64,000 nucleotides of DNA. It comes from Paulinella micropora. Lineage: Eukaryota > Cercozoa > Imbricatea > Euglyphida. Each line of letters opens with the position of its first letter. Positions within the stretch are counted from its first letter, which is position 1. Location: positions 194,558 to 258,557 of the forward strand of contig BJOX01000343.1 of NCBI GenBank assembly GCA_009731375.1. Reading direction: 5' to 3'. Of the stretch, positions 1 to 11,757 are shown piece by piece. The translations under genes and the position numbers were made by a program. The notes beneath the pieces were generated by a model. That model saw only the letters and a list, made by a program, of their open reading frames with translations, made no database searches and was not told the DNA's origin.

Positions 1-429
1 CCCAGACCCGCCTACACGACTAACTTTTTCAAACATGGAGATGGTGTTCTCTCGTCTTCACCATTCGATTCAGGCACGCTGTTTACCCCCCGAAACACAA
101 GTCACACACAAGAACATCCCCTCAGACACACACAGGGGACACACCCACCCACAGGGACTTACCTTGGACACGTCAGCCAGAGTTGTGAGGAATTCTTTCT
201 GTGGTAAAAAATCAGACACTGGTTACGGTGGACACATGTCACCATTATGTGTGCGGACCGGCCGGGTGACTATTGCCACTTATACCGACACGAATGCCAC
301 TTTGCCCAGACCGGACCGGCCGAGACCTCAATGCCAATAATGCCCCATCCGCGATGGACAAAATGGCAATAGATTATCCAGCTCTGGGCAAATTGGCAGC
401 CTGTTCTTTCAGGCCTATCGACAATTATT
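1..429. other. No gene seen; unique sequence left of the microsatellite
   Basis: Short open frames here have no recognisable motif. The stretch around 230-330 repeats a GACCGG/CCGGCC word several times (near 258 and 310), which suggests a small dispersed repeat, but nothing more can be supported. Confidence 0.5.
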
Positions 430-734
430 CCATATTGATGTACATATATGTATGCATGTATGCATGCAATGATGTATGCATGTATGTATGTATGTATGTG
501 TGTGTGTATGTATGTATGTATGTTTGTACATATGTGTGTATGTATATATATGTATGTGTGTATGTGTGTGTGTGTGTATGTGTGTGTGTATGTATGTATT
601 TATTTATGTATGTATGTATGTATGTATGTATGTATGCATGTATGTATGTATGTATGTATGTAATAAATGTATGTAGGTATGTATGTATGTATGTATGTAT
701 GTATGTATGCATGCATGTATGTATGTATGTATGT
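430..734. repeat. TATG microsatellite, left arm
   Basis: Runs of TATG with TGTG and TGCATG interruptions. It is the reverse complement in kind of the CATA block at 1686-2812; the motif around 460-485 (GCATGCAATGATGTATGCATG) reappears inverted near 2035-2060. Apparent proteins here are Met-Tyr-Val-Cys repeats with no meaning. Together with 735-1685 and 1686-2812 it forms one large palindromic structure. Confidence 0.9.
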
Positions 735-1685
735 ATGATGATGCAGCCAAACTTGCCAAAGTAGGTGGGCTGCACCAAGCCAAGTGCCAACCGGGCCTAA
801 AGACACAGAAAGAAGTGGCACACACAGTGAAACTGCAAGAAGACAGTGACAGCAACAAACAGCAAAAATAGATTTCACCTTGGCTTCAAAGTACTCGTCG
901 ATTGCTTGGCGTACTTGCCAATTATGCCGCCGCCTTTTCATTTCTGTCAAGGGGGGGGGGGGGAAGAGAAAAAACACGGGGAAAAAACGACAAAAAGAAT
1001 CGAAACAAAAATCATGCATCAGAAGCAGTATATACGTGCAAAGGCATGTTTGTGTAAGAAGAATGAAGCAACATCAAGGTGCAACTGTCTAGCCACACTC
1101 TTGGCCAATTTGTGTTTTGGTGAAAAGTGGTTGCGTCGTTGCAACGGATAGGTTCGCGCCACATCAACAGCCACCGGGCCGGTGTTTTTCAGAAATATAC
1201 GCAAATTGCGGTGCCAACCAAAGAACTAATCTCAAACAATGTGTTGCAATTGTTGACTGCGTCCAAAAACATCATTGAAATCCCGCTCCCGACCCACCAA
1301 AACACAAATTGGCCAAGAGTGTGGCTAGACAGTTGCACCTTGATGTTGCTTCATTCTTCTTACACAAACATGCCTTTGCACGTATATACTGCTTCTGATG
1401 CATGATTTTTGTTTCGATTCTTTTTGTCGTTTTTTCCCCGTGTTTTTTCTCTTCCCCCCCCCCCCCTTGACAGAAATGAAAAGGCGGCGGCATAATTGGC
1501 AAGTACGCCAAGCAATCGACGAGTACTTTGAAGCCAAGGTGAAATCTATTTTTGCTGTTTGTTGCTGTCACTGTCTTCTTGCAGTTTCACTGTGTGTGCC
1601 ACTTCTTTCTGTGTCTTTAGGCCCGGTTGGCACTTGGCTTGGTGCAGCCCACTCCTACTTTGGCAAGTTTGGCTGCATCATCATA
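735..1685. repeat. Long inverted repeat (foldback) inside the microsatellite
   Basis: Bases 735-1122 reappear as the reverse complement at 1295-1685 with only small differences, such as the length of a G12/C13 tract (around 949 and 1455). The spacer 1123-1294 is unique. Each arm contains the same open frame of about 92 codons (846-1122 plus, 1295-1571 minus) without a recognisable domain. Flanking TATG/CATA tracts extend the symmetry. This looks like a foldback-type or MITE-like element or a hairpin left by rearrangement; no transposase is visible. An inverted assembly artefact is possible. Confidence 0.85.
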
Positions 1686-2071
1686 CATGCATACATACAT
1701 ACATACATACATGCATACATACATACACATACATACATGCATACGTACACACATACATACATACCTACATACATACCTACATACCTACATACCTACATAC
1801 ATACATGCATACATACATACATACATACATGCATACATACATACATATATACATACATACGTACATAAATACATAAATACATACATACATACATACATAC
1901 ATACACACACACATACACACATACATATATATATATATACATACATATGTACATTCATACATACATACATACATACATTCATACACACACACACATACAC
2001 ACATACATACATGCATACATGCATACATACATACATGCATACATCATTGCATGCATACATGCATACATGTA

Positions 2072-2107
<36 letters not shown>

Positions 2108-2812
2108 CATATATATATATATATATTTATATATATATGCATGCATGCTTGCATGCATACATACATATATATATACATACATACATACATACCTACCTAC
2201 CTACCTACATACATACATACATACGTACCTACATACATACATACATACATGCATACATGCATACATACATACATACATACATACGAACATAAATACATAC
2301 ATCATACATACATACATACACACACACATACACACACATACACACACATACACACACATACAGACATACATATATATACATACATACATATGTACATACA
2401 TACATACATACACACATACACACACACATACACGCATACACACATACATACATACATACATGCATACATGCATACATATATGCATACATACATACATACA
2501 TGCATGCATGCTTGCATGCATACATACATACACACATAACATACATAACATACATGCATGCATGCATTTATGCATGCATACATGCATACATGCATAAATA
2601 CATAAATACATACATACATGCATAAATACATACACATACATACATACATGCATGCATGAGTACTTGCATGCATGCATGCATGCATACATACAGACATACA
2701 TACATTTTATACATACTAGACATACATACGTACATACATACATACATACATATGCACATAAATACATAAATACATACATACATACATATGTACATAAATA
2801 CATATACATACG
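1686..2812. repeat. CATA microsatellite, right arm
   Basis: More than 1.1 kb of CATA repeats with CACA, TATATA and TGCATGCATG variants. Specific irregular words, for example GAGTACTTGCATGCATGCATG near 2658 and TACATACTAGACATACATAC near 2710, recur at 48.77-48.84 kb and 51.68-51.76 kb, so all three blocks derive from one dispersed repeat rather than from independent slippage. Confidence 0.9.
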
Positions 2813-3024
2813 AAGGGGCAGGCCTAGACAAGAACGCCCACGAAGACGTCATTACCTATTAAAGTTATTATTTACTTTATAATTCAAATTTTCAAATTTA
2901 AATTTAAATTTAAATTTAAATGATTTAATAAATAAATTTATAAATAAATATTTTGAAACTATTTTTACGCTAGCACTGATATCATTAGGTTAATAAAACA
3001 GTGACTAGTTTTCAACTGCCACAC
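2813..3024. repeat. GC-rich linker plus AAATTT block at the start of the satellite unit
   Basis: A 36-base GC-rich linker (GGGGCAGGCCTAGACAAGAA and following, 2816-2851) is followed by AAATTT-rich sequence. The same linker and AAATTT block follow the microsatellite at 48964 and 51876. The linker is therefore a fixed part of the dispersed composite repeat. Confidence 0.8.
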
Positions 3025-3900
3025 TCAGACTTGCCACTCACTTGTATTCGTTATACATACTCACTGACTACTTGAAGTATGCATGGAAAAATATTAATAC
3101 TAGCTTTTTCAGCATATTTATAATATTTTTGAAGCATAAAACCGGTGCGGAAGCTTAGACTTCAAGTTGAGTGACCCTGTTTTACACTGGTCACTGTGAC
3201 ACTCAGAATACTTGCCACTCACTTGTATTCGTTATACATACTCACTGACTACTTGAAGCATGCATGGAATTATATTAATACCAGCTTGTTTAGCATATTT
3301 ATAATGTTTTTGAAGCATAAAACCAGTGCGGAAGCTTATTGTTCAAGCTGAGTGACACTGTTTTACACTCAGAGTCACTCAGAATACTTGCCACTCACAG
3401 TGTATTCGTTATACATACTCACAGACTACTTGAAGTATGCATGGAATTATATTAATATTAATACCAGTTTGTTTAGCATATTTATAATGTTTTTGAAGCA
3501 TAAAACCGGTGCGGAAGCTTAGATTTCAGAGTCAGTGACACTGTTTTACAGTAGTCACTGTGACACTCAGAATACTTGCCACTCACTTTTATTCGTTATA
3601 CATACTCACTGACTACTTGAAGTATGCATGGAATTATATTAATATCAGTTTATTTAGTAAATTTATAATGTTTTTGAAGCATAAAACCAGTGCGGAAGCT
3701 TAGATTTCAGAGTCAGTGACCCTGTTTTACACTAGTAGTCACTGTGACACTCAGAATACTTGCCACTCACTTGTATTCGTTAAACATTCACGTAGTACTT
3801 GAAGTATGCATGTAGTAATATTAATACCAGTTTTTCAGCATATTTACATTGATTTTGAAGCATAAAACCAGTGCGTTAGCTTAGAAATTGCAGCCATGCA
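3025..3900. repeat. Tandem satellite, five units of about 180 bp
   Basis: The word CTTGCCACTC starts at 3030, 3211, 3387, 3575 and 3759, giving periods of 181, 176, 188 and 184. Each unit continues with TTCGTTATACATACTCAC, TGAAGTATGCATG, a GTTTAGCATATTTATAATG-like stretch and TGAAGCATAAAACC. The same array, with fewer units, occurs at about 49.17-49.70 kb and 52.08-52.80 kb. It is AT-rich and has no coding potential. Confidence 0.9.
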
Positions 3901-4295
3901 CCCAGTCATAAAGTAGTTACTAGACTACTTACCACTTAATGTACTACTTGAAATTTTCAAGTTGAATTTGAATTCAAATTTGAAAATTCAATGTAATTGA
4001 AAAGAATATTATTAAATCATAATATTTATTAAATAAAACATAAGTTTCTATGAAATTTCGAAGAAAAACCAAACAACACCAACAAAAAACCAAAAAGTTA
4101 CCAAAAATCAGCTAAACAGTAAAAAACGGTTGCAACGGCTAGCCATTCAAAATTTTTTTAAAAACTTTTTCATAGCTTATCAAAACAAGTATGGTACTTT
4201 GATTTTACAAAGTATCAACATGTTCTGAAACTTTTTGCTCTTAGTTTCCTATGTAGCTTCCTGTATATTATCCTGTCAGGTTACATCTAGGTAGT
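3901..4295. repeat. AT-rich end of the satellite element, abutting Copia pol
   Basis: AT-rich sequence ending in a block (about 4185-4275) beginning ACAAGTATGGTACTTTGATT. The same block ends the satellite copies at about 50.0-50.09 kb and 53.1-53.18 kb, where it abuts Copia protease on the minus strand. The element therefore meets Copia pol from opposite sides at nearly the same internal position. Confidence 0.75.
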
Positions 4296-6488
4296 GTGTG
4301 GGTTAGCCCCAAAATAGATGAAACCTTAGTCTCCGGTCCTCAGTTAGCCAAGGATGGTTACAGTGTAGTCCTCCACAAGAAGGGAGAGGGATACATCACT
4401 AAGGCCCGGATACCGGACATTTTCCCAGAGCTTAAGGCCGGGGTCCTTTACCTAGACGACAAGGACAAGGTGTGGCGTTTTGTGACGTCCACAAACCAAG
4501 AGCTGGCGGCAGATAAGATTGAGGCTAGAGCTTTCTTTGGAAAGGAGATGGCTAAGGTCACGGAGTTGACTAGTGAACAATTTCACCAGAAGTTCGGAGG
4601 GCCCGGAAGCGGCATGCAGCGCCTTATCAGTGAAGCGTACGGAATCAAGATAGTGGGTGACAAAACCCATGAGCAAGCGGTAAAAGAGTGCAAGGAGTGC
4701 CCGGCCGCCAAAGGGGGGAAAGTGAACCACCCGGCAAGCAACCAGTTGACACAGGTAAAGAAGTTCGAAGCTGTGGCGTTCGACAAGTCCGGGTGCCTAC
4801 GCAAGCCCCTCTATGGTGGGTTTTGGTACGGCATGGTGGGAATTGAGGCTAACATCGGGTATGCGTTTGGCCTCCTTCTAAAGGATGGCACCGCGGCACC
4901 ACAAGTGCGCTTCATGCGGGAACGCATAAACTTCATTGAGACGCAAAGCGGCAAGAAGGTGAAGGAAGTCCGGGTAGACGGTGAGCATATCTCAGCTGAC
5001 TTCAAGGAGCTAGTCGGGGACAAAGGAGTGGGGAAGAGGATCAACACCCTCAATGAACACAACAAGAACGCCTATGCCGAAGTGTACCAACGTGACTTTT
5101 GGCGCAAAGCGCGTCATAACCTGGTTAGGGCTCAGTTACCCTATGAGCTCTTGGGATACGCGTGGCAACACGCTATCCTCTTACACAACCTTTCCCCGAA
5201 ACGATCCGGTGGTGAGGTCCGGATGTTTGAGCTGATGCCCCGTGAAAGGAAGGTAAATTGGATAGCTTACCTTCATCCTTTTGGGTGTCTATGCCACATG
5301 GTCATCGAGGGCAGGTTAGGACACGACGAGAGCCGGACGCACATGGCCGCCTGGTTAGGGCTGAGTTTGGAGTACTCCGCACACCTTATCCTGTGTGAGG
5401 GTAGGGTGTTCCCATGGCGAAACGTCAAGAACTTTGACGACAATCAGCCGGCCTGGCCCCTGTTGCAACCCCTCTGGGAGAAGAAGGGACTGAGCTTGGA
5501 GCCGTTCAAGGGAGACCCGTTAGTGGAAGACGCCGACCTTGAGCAGCTGTTTGTCCCAAAGCCCAGGCTGGGAGGGACCGACCCCGGGGGAGGCAAGAAG
5601 ACCTCGGATCAGGGGGGGCTTGACAGCTCTGATTCCGACGGTGAAGTGGAGGAAGCGCCCTCTGAACAGGAAGCAGTGAAAGCCGAGAAAGAGGCGCCCG
5701 AGCCCAACCCGGAAACAATAGGGGAGTTGAAGGGAAGGTGGGTTGAGACCCCAGCCACTCAGTGGGGCTGGGCTTGGGCCAAGGAGACCTATGGCGTGGG
5801 TTTTCGGGACAAGGTTCGACGAGGTCAGGTGCAAGACGTGAGTGAGCCCATATGGGTTAAAAAGCAGAAGAAGAACGGACCAGCTCATTGGGTAAAGTTT
5901 GAGGATGACGACTCCCCAGACCGTATGTTGGACTCGGAGATCGTCAAGTACCTTGCTGACGGTCCGGAGACCGCACATGCCGCCACGTTCACTAGGCCGG
6001 TGAGTGAGAAGCAAACTGATGAGCTAGGGTACTGGGACGACGCCCGAGCCGAGGAGATGGCTACGCTCTGGGAGAAAGGTTGCTTCCAGAGAGTCCGAGC
6101 CGACTTAGTAGACAAGAAAGACATTTGTGAAGGGCGATTCGTTGATGCCACCAAAGAGGCAGGGGGAGAGATCCTGAAGTTCAAAAGCCGATGGACGGCC
6201 AAGGGGTTTTCCATGATACAGGGATGGCATTTTGGGAAACGGGACTTCCCAACCCCGTGTGCCCTTACCATCTTAATGCTTTTCGCCCTAACAGTGTTCT
6301 TTGGCTTAGTCTTGTCAAAGTGGGACGTTGGCACCGCATACACCGAAGCGTCTGCAGCTGAGCAGGGGTATCACCCCAGTTACATCGTACCACCGTTTGG
6401 TTTAGAAGAGCCGGGGTATGTGTGGGAAATGCTTAAAGCCCTCTATGGCAGACCGGACGCGGCCGCAAATGGTGGCGGTACAAGCTAG
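4296..6488 (+). pseudogene. Ty1/copia pol, integrase and start of reverse transcriptase (broken)
   Basis: The frame opens inside pol: residues 10-60 match the stretch between protease and integrase of Copia elements (SGPQLAKDGYSVV). A CKECPAAKG zinc-binding stretch follows near residue 131, then the integrase core (RVDGEHISADF near residue 250, and HPFGCLC near 326), an acidic low-complexity linker (about 430-490), and reverse transcriptase from about 600: WTAKGFS, LSKWDVGTAYTE and VWEMLKALYGR. The usual Copia HSDNGGEF integrase motif is degraded and the frame is lost at 6488. Gag and protease are missing on this side because the satellite element abuts the 5' end. A dead, truncated retroelement with no likely current function. 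Confidence 0.9.
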
Positions 6489-7083
6489 TCCCGTTTTTAG
6501 AAAGTTTAGGATTTAAGGCTCATGTCGCTTTTCCTTGCTTCTTTTGGCGTTGGCTACCCGGTAAAGATAAGCCTGACTTTGCTTTCGTACACGTCGACGA
6601 CATAATGGGAGCGTTCAGTAGCAAGGAGGTGGAAGCAAGAGGCTCCGACCGGGGTGGTAGGCCTGAATATAGAAGACAAGGAAGACTGTCGACTAGGCCG
6701 TACGATCAAGATCTCCCAGGAAGATTTCATCAAAGAGGCAGTTGAGAAGCTCCAGTGCACCGGTTTAGCTACAGCCGATTCGCCGTGGTTGATGCCGGGG
6801 GTACGAGCCGGGAAGCAATCAGTGCTAGAGCAGTTCTCGCCGCAGCACATCGTAGGTGTCCTCTTATGGACACGCATCACTCGGCACGAGGTTTTNNNNN
6901 NNNNNTGCACGAGGATTTGGGCCCATTAGGGGAAGTGGCCACCCATGCCTCCAAGCCTGAGTTGTTCAATTATCAGCAAGCCGAACAGGTCGTACGGTAC
7001 CTTAATGGTACCCGATCTAAAGGCATTCGCTTCACCAAGGCGAACGGCACCCGCTTGATGTCCTGGGCGGACTCAAGTTGATA
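6480..7083 (+). pseudogene. Copia reverse transcriptase, C-terminal part (broken)
   Basis: Continues pol after a frameshift. HVDDIMG (bases about 6590-6610) is the reverse transcriptase YVDD box with Tyr replaced by His. LNIEDKEDCRLG and IKISQEDFIKEAVEKLQC follow. A 10-base gap (6896-6905) interrupts the LLWTRITRHEV region, after which HASKPELFNYQQAEQVVRYL and the ADSS remnant lead into RNase H. At least two frame changes are needed to read the whole domain. Confidence 0.85.
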
Positions 7084-7084
7084 G

Positions 7085-7701
7085 GGTACAGCCGAAGATC
7101 GCCGTGCCCGCCTAGCGGAATTTCATTTCTTTCTCGGTGGCTCGGTGCTACCATTCTGCCTTAAGCGGAACGTGTCCGTGGCCCTGCCCAGTGATGCGAC
7201 CCTGAGAGCGCGAGTGGAGGCAAAGGCGAGCGCGACACAGGACGAGCTGGTGGCGACCGCGACCGGGTGCGGCGAGCTGGAGAAGGTGGCGGATGGCAAG
7301 TGTCTGGTGCCGGCCGCGCCGGAGGCGTCCTCCTGCGAGGCGGAAGTCTACGCGATGGTGGAGGCATACCACGGCCAGGATAAAATATCTAACTTTGTGG
7401 CTGGCAGGGCATCGCTGGGGGACGGGTCGCAGACGCGCTGGGGCCGTACGGGTGGGGGCAGCCCCCCATCCTGTACGGCCGCAACCAAGGCGCCCTGGAC
7501 CTCGCAGATACAAATGTGTTTTCTAGGAAGCTCGGGCACGTGGATCTGCGCTGCGCCATCGTCAACCAGAAGGTGGACGCGGGTCTAGTCGTCAACTTTG
7601 TCGAGAAGGTGGCGTCAGCTGATAATGTGGCCGACGTCAACACCAAGCCGTCGCGTGGGGAGCCCTACCTCCGACTGGTGCGGCCCGTGGCGAGCGACTA
7701 G
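7085..7701 (+). pseudogene. Copia RNase H, C-terminal end of pol
   Basis: The last 60 residues (7516-7701) read NQKVDAGLVVNFVEKVASAD then NVADVNTKPSRG, the standard Copia RNase H ending in which a conserved AD.xTK motif precedes the stop. EAEVYAMVEA near 7340 corresponds to the E-A-E-Y segment of the same domain. Frames switch between 7145-7588 and 7516-7701. The stop at 7701 is the natural end of the polyprotein. Confidence 0.8.
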
Positions 7702-10232
7702 CTTCGTCTGCGGCGGGGTGGCGCGCGCGCGCGCGCCGTGGGACTTGCTTCAACGTTGGGACTTTCAACCCGTGGACTCTGGATAGGACTCTGGATAGGG
7801 TAGAACTCTGGATAGAGTAGAACCTTGGATTGGTACCCGATTGCAAGAGGATAGATTTTAGTAATTAGGCGACTAGATTGCCGAACTCCACAAGCAGTGG
7901 AGACGTAGGCTAGCGCCTCTGCTTGCATTGTTAGTCATTTATTGTGCACGGTTGTGCTGCTTGCGCTTTAGTTGTTAAAAGTGTAGCTATATTGCCGAAC
8001 TCCACAGGAGACGTAGGATAGCTCACTTTGCGCTTGACTTATTTGCGTAATCTAGGTCACATGTAGGTTCTAGTGGTCGTTAGAGCCCCCATCAACTTCA
8101 ACGCAGGTAAACTCCTTCAATATTCAAGATGTTGAAGTGCTGTTTGCACAGAATTCAATGTTTTTATTGGGAATAGGTAGCCGGAGGTTTAGTTTTTCAG
8201 TGTATTAAAGTTATTGCTGTGTTCCAGAGTATGTTCTGAATTTTGGCAAACTAATTTTCAACCATGTTTGCCTAGTTTTTTTTTTGTACCGTACCTCTCT
8301 GCAAAAACCCTTAGGCAGGATTACTCAACAAAACATGTGAATTCATTTGTGCACTTGTGTGTAAAAATGAGTGCAGAGTGCATCATGCAAACAGCATTTT
8401 TCAGTTAAAAACACCATACTTGCTATGTCATGAGAAGTGAAAATTGCGGTCGAAAATAAGGGTGAAAAATAGTGAGCTACCACTTTTTTCTATAACAAAC
8501 ACTTGTGTCATGCTTGCTTTTGCTTGAAACGATGTGGTTTGAACATTTACCTGCTTTGAAGTACTTGACCTCCGACATGATTTTGGTGGCGCCGGCCCGT
8601 GAATTTCTGTGGCAATATTTGACAAGACCATGCTAATTCCCGAAGAGGAAACCAGAAAAATTTCCAAAAAATATTTGAACAGACAGGCCTATCGACATAC
8701 GTAGCCTTTGAAGCGAAGGCCGCACTAAATTTTTTTTATTTGACGGTTTTTGCAGGGTCGAGATTGGTAAAAGTCATGGCTAGAGAGGGTTTTGTGTTTT
8801 TTTTGTGTGTGTTTCTCATGCATACTTTCACGTCCCGTGGCCTTGCACAGTCTTTCCAAACGTTGTGCCCATGTTGTCTGCAAAATGGTGTGTTGTAAAC
8901 TTATCTGTAGCATGTGATGTTCTTTCTTCCCTGAAGCCCTTTTTGCACCTGTCTTGTATCACTCCTATATGTGTTGTGTGTGCTTTTCTGGGAATGTAAT
9001 GTGCTGCATCTATTCACAATCACATGGTCTTTGTTTTGCACATGTTCAACTACTGCTCCTTTCTTTGTAACCCTGCTGTTGGTGATCTATTCTGGGCTGC
9101 AGACATGCTAAAAAAATGATGGGTAAAATCTTTAGAGGTTTTCAATTTTTTTCTGCACTTTCTGTACAAAATGCTTTTATTAAATAGTCTCTTTGATTTC
9201 CTTCACTTTCTGTACTTGTTCCGCCGGCCTTGTATTTAAATAAAAAAATTTCTGAGTGAGGGCCTTATGCCCTATTTTTGCTGATTTTGGCCGGTTTGTT
9301 TGCAGGCTTAAGATTACCTTTTTGTAAAAAAACTTTGTACATTTAATTATAAGCATACATAGGAAGATATTGTAGGCATCACCCCCCGGATAGCCGGTAA
9401 AAAGTACACTTTTTTTGGTGTCAGGTGCACCTAGTTTCTTCCCATTATTTCAATATCGTTTGGCCGGATTTGACCTAATGCCATTTTAACCTTGGTCTGT
9501 TGCCGCTTTCTTTTGTGCGGTTTCACTGAGCTAATATAACGAGACATCATTCTCCTTTGGGGATTTGTGTTTGGTTGTATTACCGACTTTTTAACGAGCT
9601 ATCTTCGGGGATTTTAACATTGGAGTCACCAGCACACGGCTGATTTCTTTTCTGGCTTGTCCTTTGACGGCAGAAGGAAAATTTGGGCTGACCTATCTCC
9701 ATTGAGTAGGCAGACTCAAACAACAAATACTCCAACACATCCCCACACAAGCTCTTTTGCAAAACAATACGTCTAGGCGTTTGTGAGTAGGTGTCCCAGT
9801 ACCCTCTCCACAGCCTTTATCCCTGTTCTCCCTTGAGGCAGATACCAGACATCTTTTCTGTTCTCCTGTTCTCCCTTGAGGCAGAGACAGAGTAAGTCAA
9901 CAGACGTACGAACAAACACTCACAGTGACAAACAAACTTGAAGGACACGAGCCTAGTACTCTCCCTCTCAAGTCTGTGCACTTAGTTGCCTCTCAAGTCA
10001 CACACATCAGAGTATTTTTGCAAATCTCTGACTGTTTTTCGAAAGTAGGTCTGAACACCTATCCGACGACAAGTCGACTTCTCAAGGAGTGCTTCTCAAG
10101 CCTCTTTGACACTATCTGTACGTAGGTCCTAGTACCTCATAACAGATACAACAACAAAAAGAGCAAAAGAGAAGAGGAGTGGAGAAGGAGATCAAATTTT
10201 CAGAGAAAGTCGTACAGACTACTTCTTTCTCA

Positions 10233-10304
<72 letters not shown>

Positions 10305-10443
10305 CACACACATAAGACATAGAGGTGAGACACTCTCTCTCTATACTATCTTTTCATCTTTTCTCTCTATTCGTTCCCCAGAGACGAACAGAGCAAATAC
10401 GGGGTAGAATCAGCTCTGTCCCACTCATATTCCCCCAGCGACC
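7702..10443. other. 2.7 kb without a recognisable gene; simple repeats
   Basis: Contains a (GC)n tract (7723-7736), tandem GGACTCTGGATAG-type repeats (7770-7825), and a duplicated word GCCGAACTCCACA at about 7880 and 7994, which may be the remains of a Copia 3' LTR although no matching 5' LTR was found. 8200-9780 is AT-rich with only short frames. TTCTCCCTTGAGGCAGA is repeated at about 9827 and 9870. A 57-base poly(A) runs 10234-10290, followed by (CA)n to about 10311, which may mark the 3' end of a retrotransposed copy. Confidence 0.6.
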
Positions 10444-11757
10444 ATGTCTGAAGAATGGACTGAGGATGACGGAGGGGCGAGTGCTCAAACCCCAGAAGAT
10501 GTAAATACGCTCGTTGGCCCTCTAGGGGACGAAACGGATTTGGCAGGGCCTTCCTTTGACACAGGAGGAGCAGACAATCCAATGGACCAGGTCCAAGATG
10601 AGGGAGCGATGATGACGGAGGAGGAGAAGGAGAAGAAGGAGGAGGAAGATCAGTGGGTGGCCGAATACGCCAAACTAACTAAGAAGGAGTTTGAGAAGAA
10701 AATAAGGGAGCAGCAGGCCGGTAAATGGCTATATATTCCCCCAGAGATTCGATGGGGTGATCCCTTGAGAAAGGAGGATATCTGTTACCCCATCCGGAGT
10801 CAAGCTCTGCCTCTTGCAGCATTCCTCAGAGACGACGGTGCACAGTTACAGGTGCAACATGTCTCATATGGGGACCAAATGTCTTTACTGGAGCTACTCA
10901 ACCTCANNNNNNNNNNTAACCTCATTTGGGGAGTGTTCGAGTGTGCAATACTCTATGAGTACCAGTCTGCGAAAAGTGTGCTGCCATGGAGGACCAGAGC
11001 ACTGGTCAGGTTGCTTGATCCTGGTCAGGACATCGAAGGAATAAAGAAGGGAGAAAGAGAGTTTAAAGGCAAGAACCTGCGAGGGCAGCTTAATGTCATG
11101 GATGTGCCTTTGAAACTTATGGAGGCCAAGTTAATTGACTTTGGCAAACTCCAACAAACCAAATTTGGCAGGGACACTCACCCAGTCCTGCAGGAAATAG
11201 AAGGGGAAGTCGGAGGGGTGACGAAGCTGAAAAAGCTGCATGCGGCCTTTCAAAAGGACGATGCATGGAAGAGGTGGGCTCAGACGAAGGATCATACGAT
11301 CTTGGAGCCGAAGCAGGCACTCCCTGCTACTAACAAAGCAACAGAGAAGGAGATGGCGGAGAAAACTCTGCTTCTTCGGAAGGCAGCCGAGCTCATGTCA
11401 TTCTTTCATCATGCTCAAGACCTGCACATCAGGGATATAGCAACAGAAAAAGAAAGGAAGGAGTTGGAGGCACAAATTGCATTGGCTAGGGCGACGGCAA
11501 CAAGGCAGGCACTTTCCTCTGGAACTTTTCTGTCTCCCCCTAGTTTCGCCTCGCCAACCCATGCAGCCCCTCCCGCCTCTACGACTGGCTCAGCGCCTAC
11601 CACTGTCATTGTCAACAATAACGACAAGAAGGACAGACAGGCTATCATGCAGGCCTTCCAAAAATATACCAAGTCCGATCCAACTGCTCTTACGCTGTAT
11701 GCAGAGACAGCGAGTCAGAAGGATACGGATGCTGGCCTTCGTGACAAGCTCCGAAGG
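10444..11757 (+). CDS. Unrecognised acidic/coiled-coil protein, possibly Gag-like; runs into fibre
   Basis: ATG at 10444. The first 75 residues are acidic, with a Glu/Lys run (EEEKEKKEEE). Residues about 80-330 look globular and alpha-helical (KWLYIPPEIRWGDPL; LIWGVFECAILYEYQSAKSV), and a coiled coil follows (about 300-350). A Pro/Ser/Thr-rich linker (about 365-395) leads to NNNDKKDRQAIMQAFQKYTK. A 10-base gap lies at residues about 155-158, with AACCTCA on both sides of it. Base composition is less GC-rich than the viral block. The frame continues without a stop into fibre repeats at about 11757. It is not obviously viral; a retroelement Gag or host protein joined by recombination or misassembly is plausible. 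Function unknown. Confidence 0.5.

Noticed and set aside
430-2812. Long open frames made of Met-Tyr-Val-Cys or Tyr-Ile-His-Thr repeats (also at 47.97-48.98 and 51.24-51.89 kb)
   Set aside because: They are translations of TATG/CATA microsatellite, present in every frame and on both strands.
3025-3900. Possible CRISPR array in the regular repeats
   Set aside because: Units are about 180 bp and repeat through their whole length; there are no short repeats with unique spacers, and the context is eukaryotic.
10234-10311. Poly(A) plus (CA)n as proof of a retrotransposed gene
   Set aside because: It lies upstream, not downstream, of the neighbouring plus-strand gene, and no target-site duplication was found.
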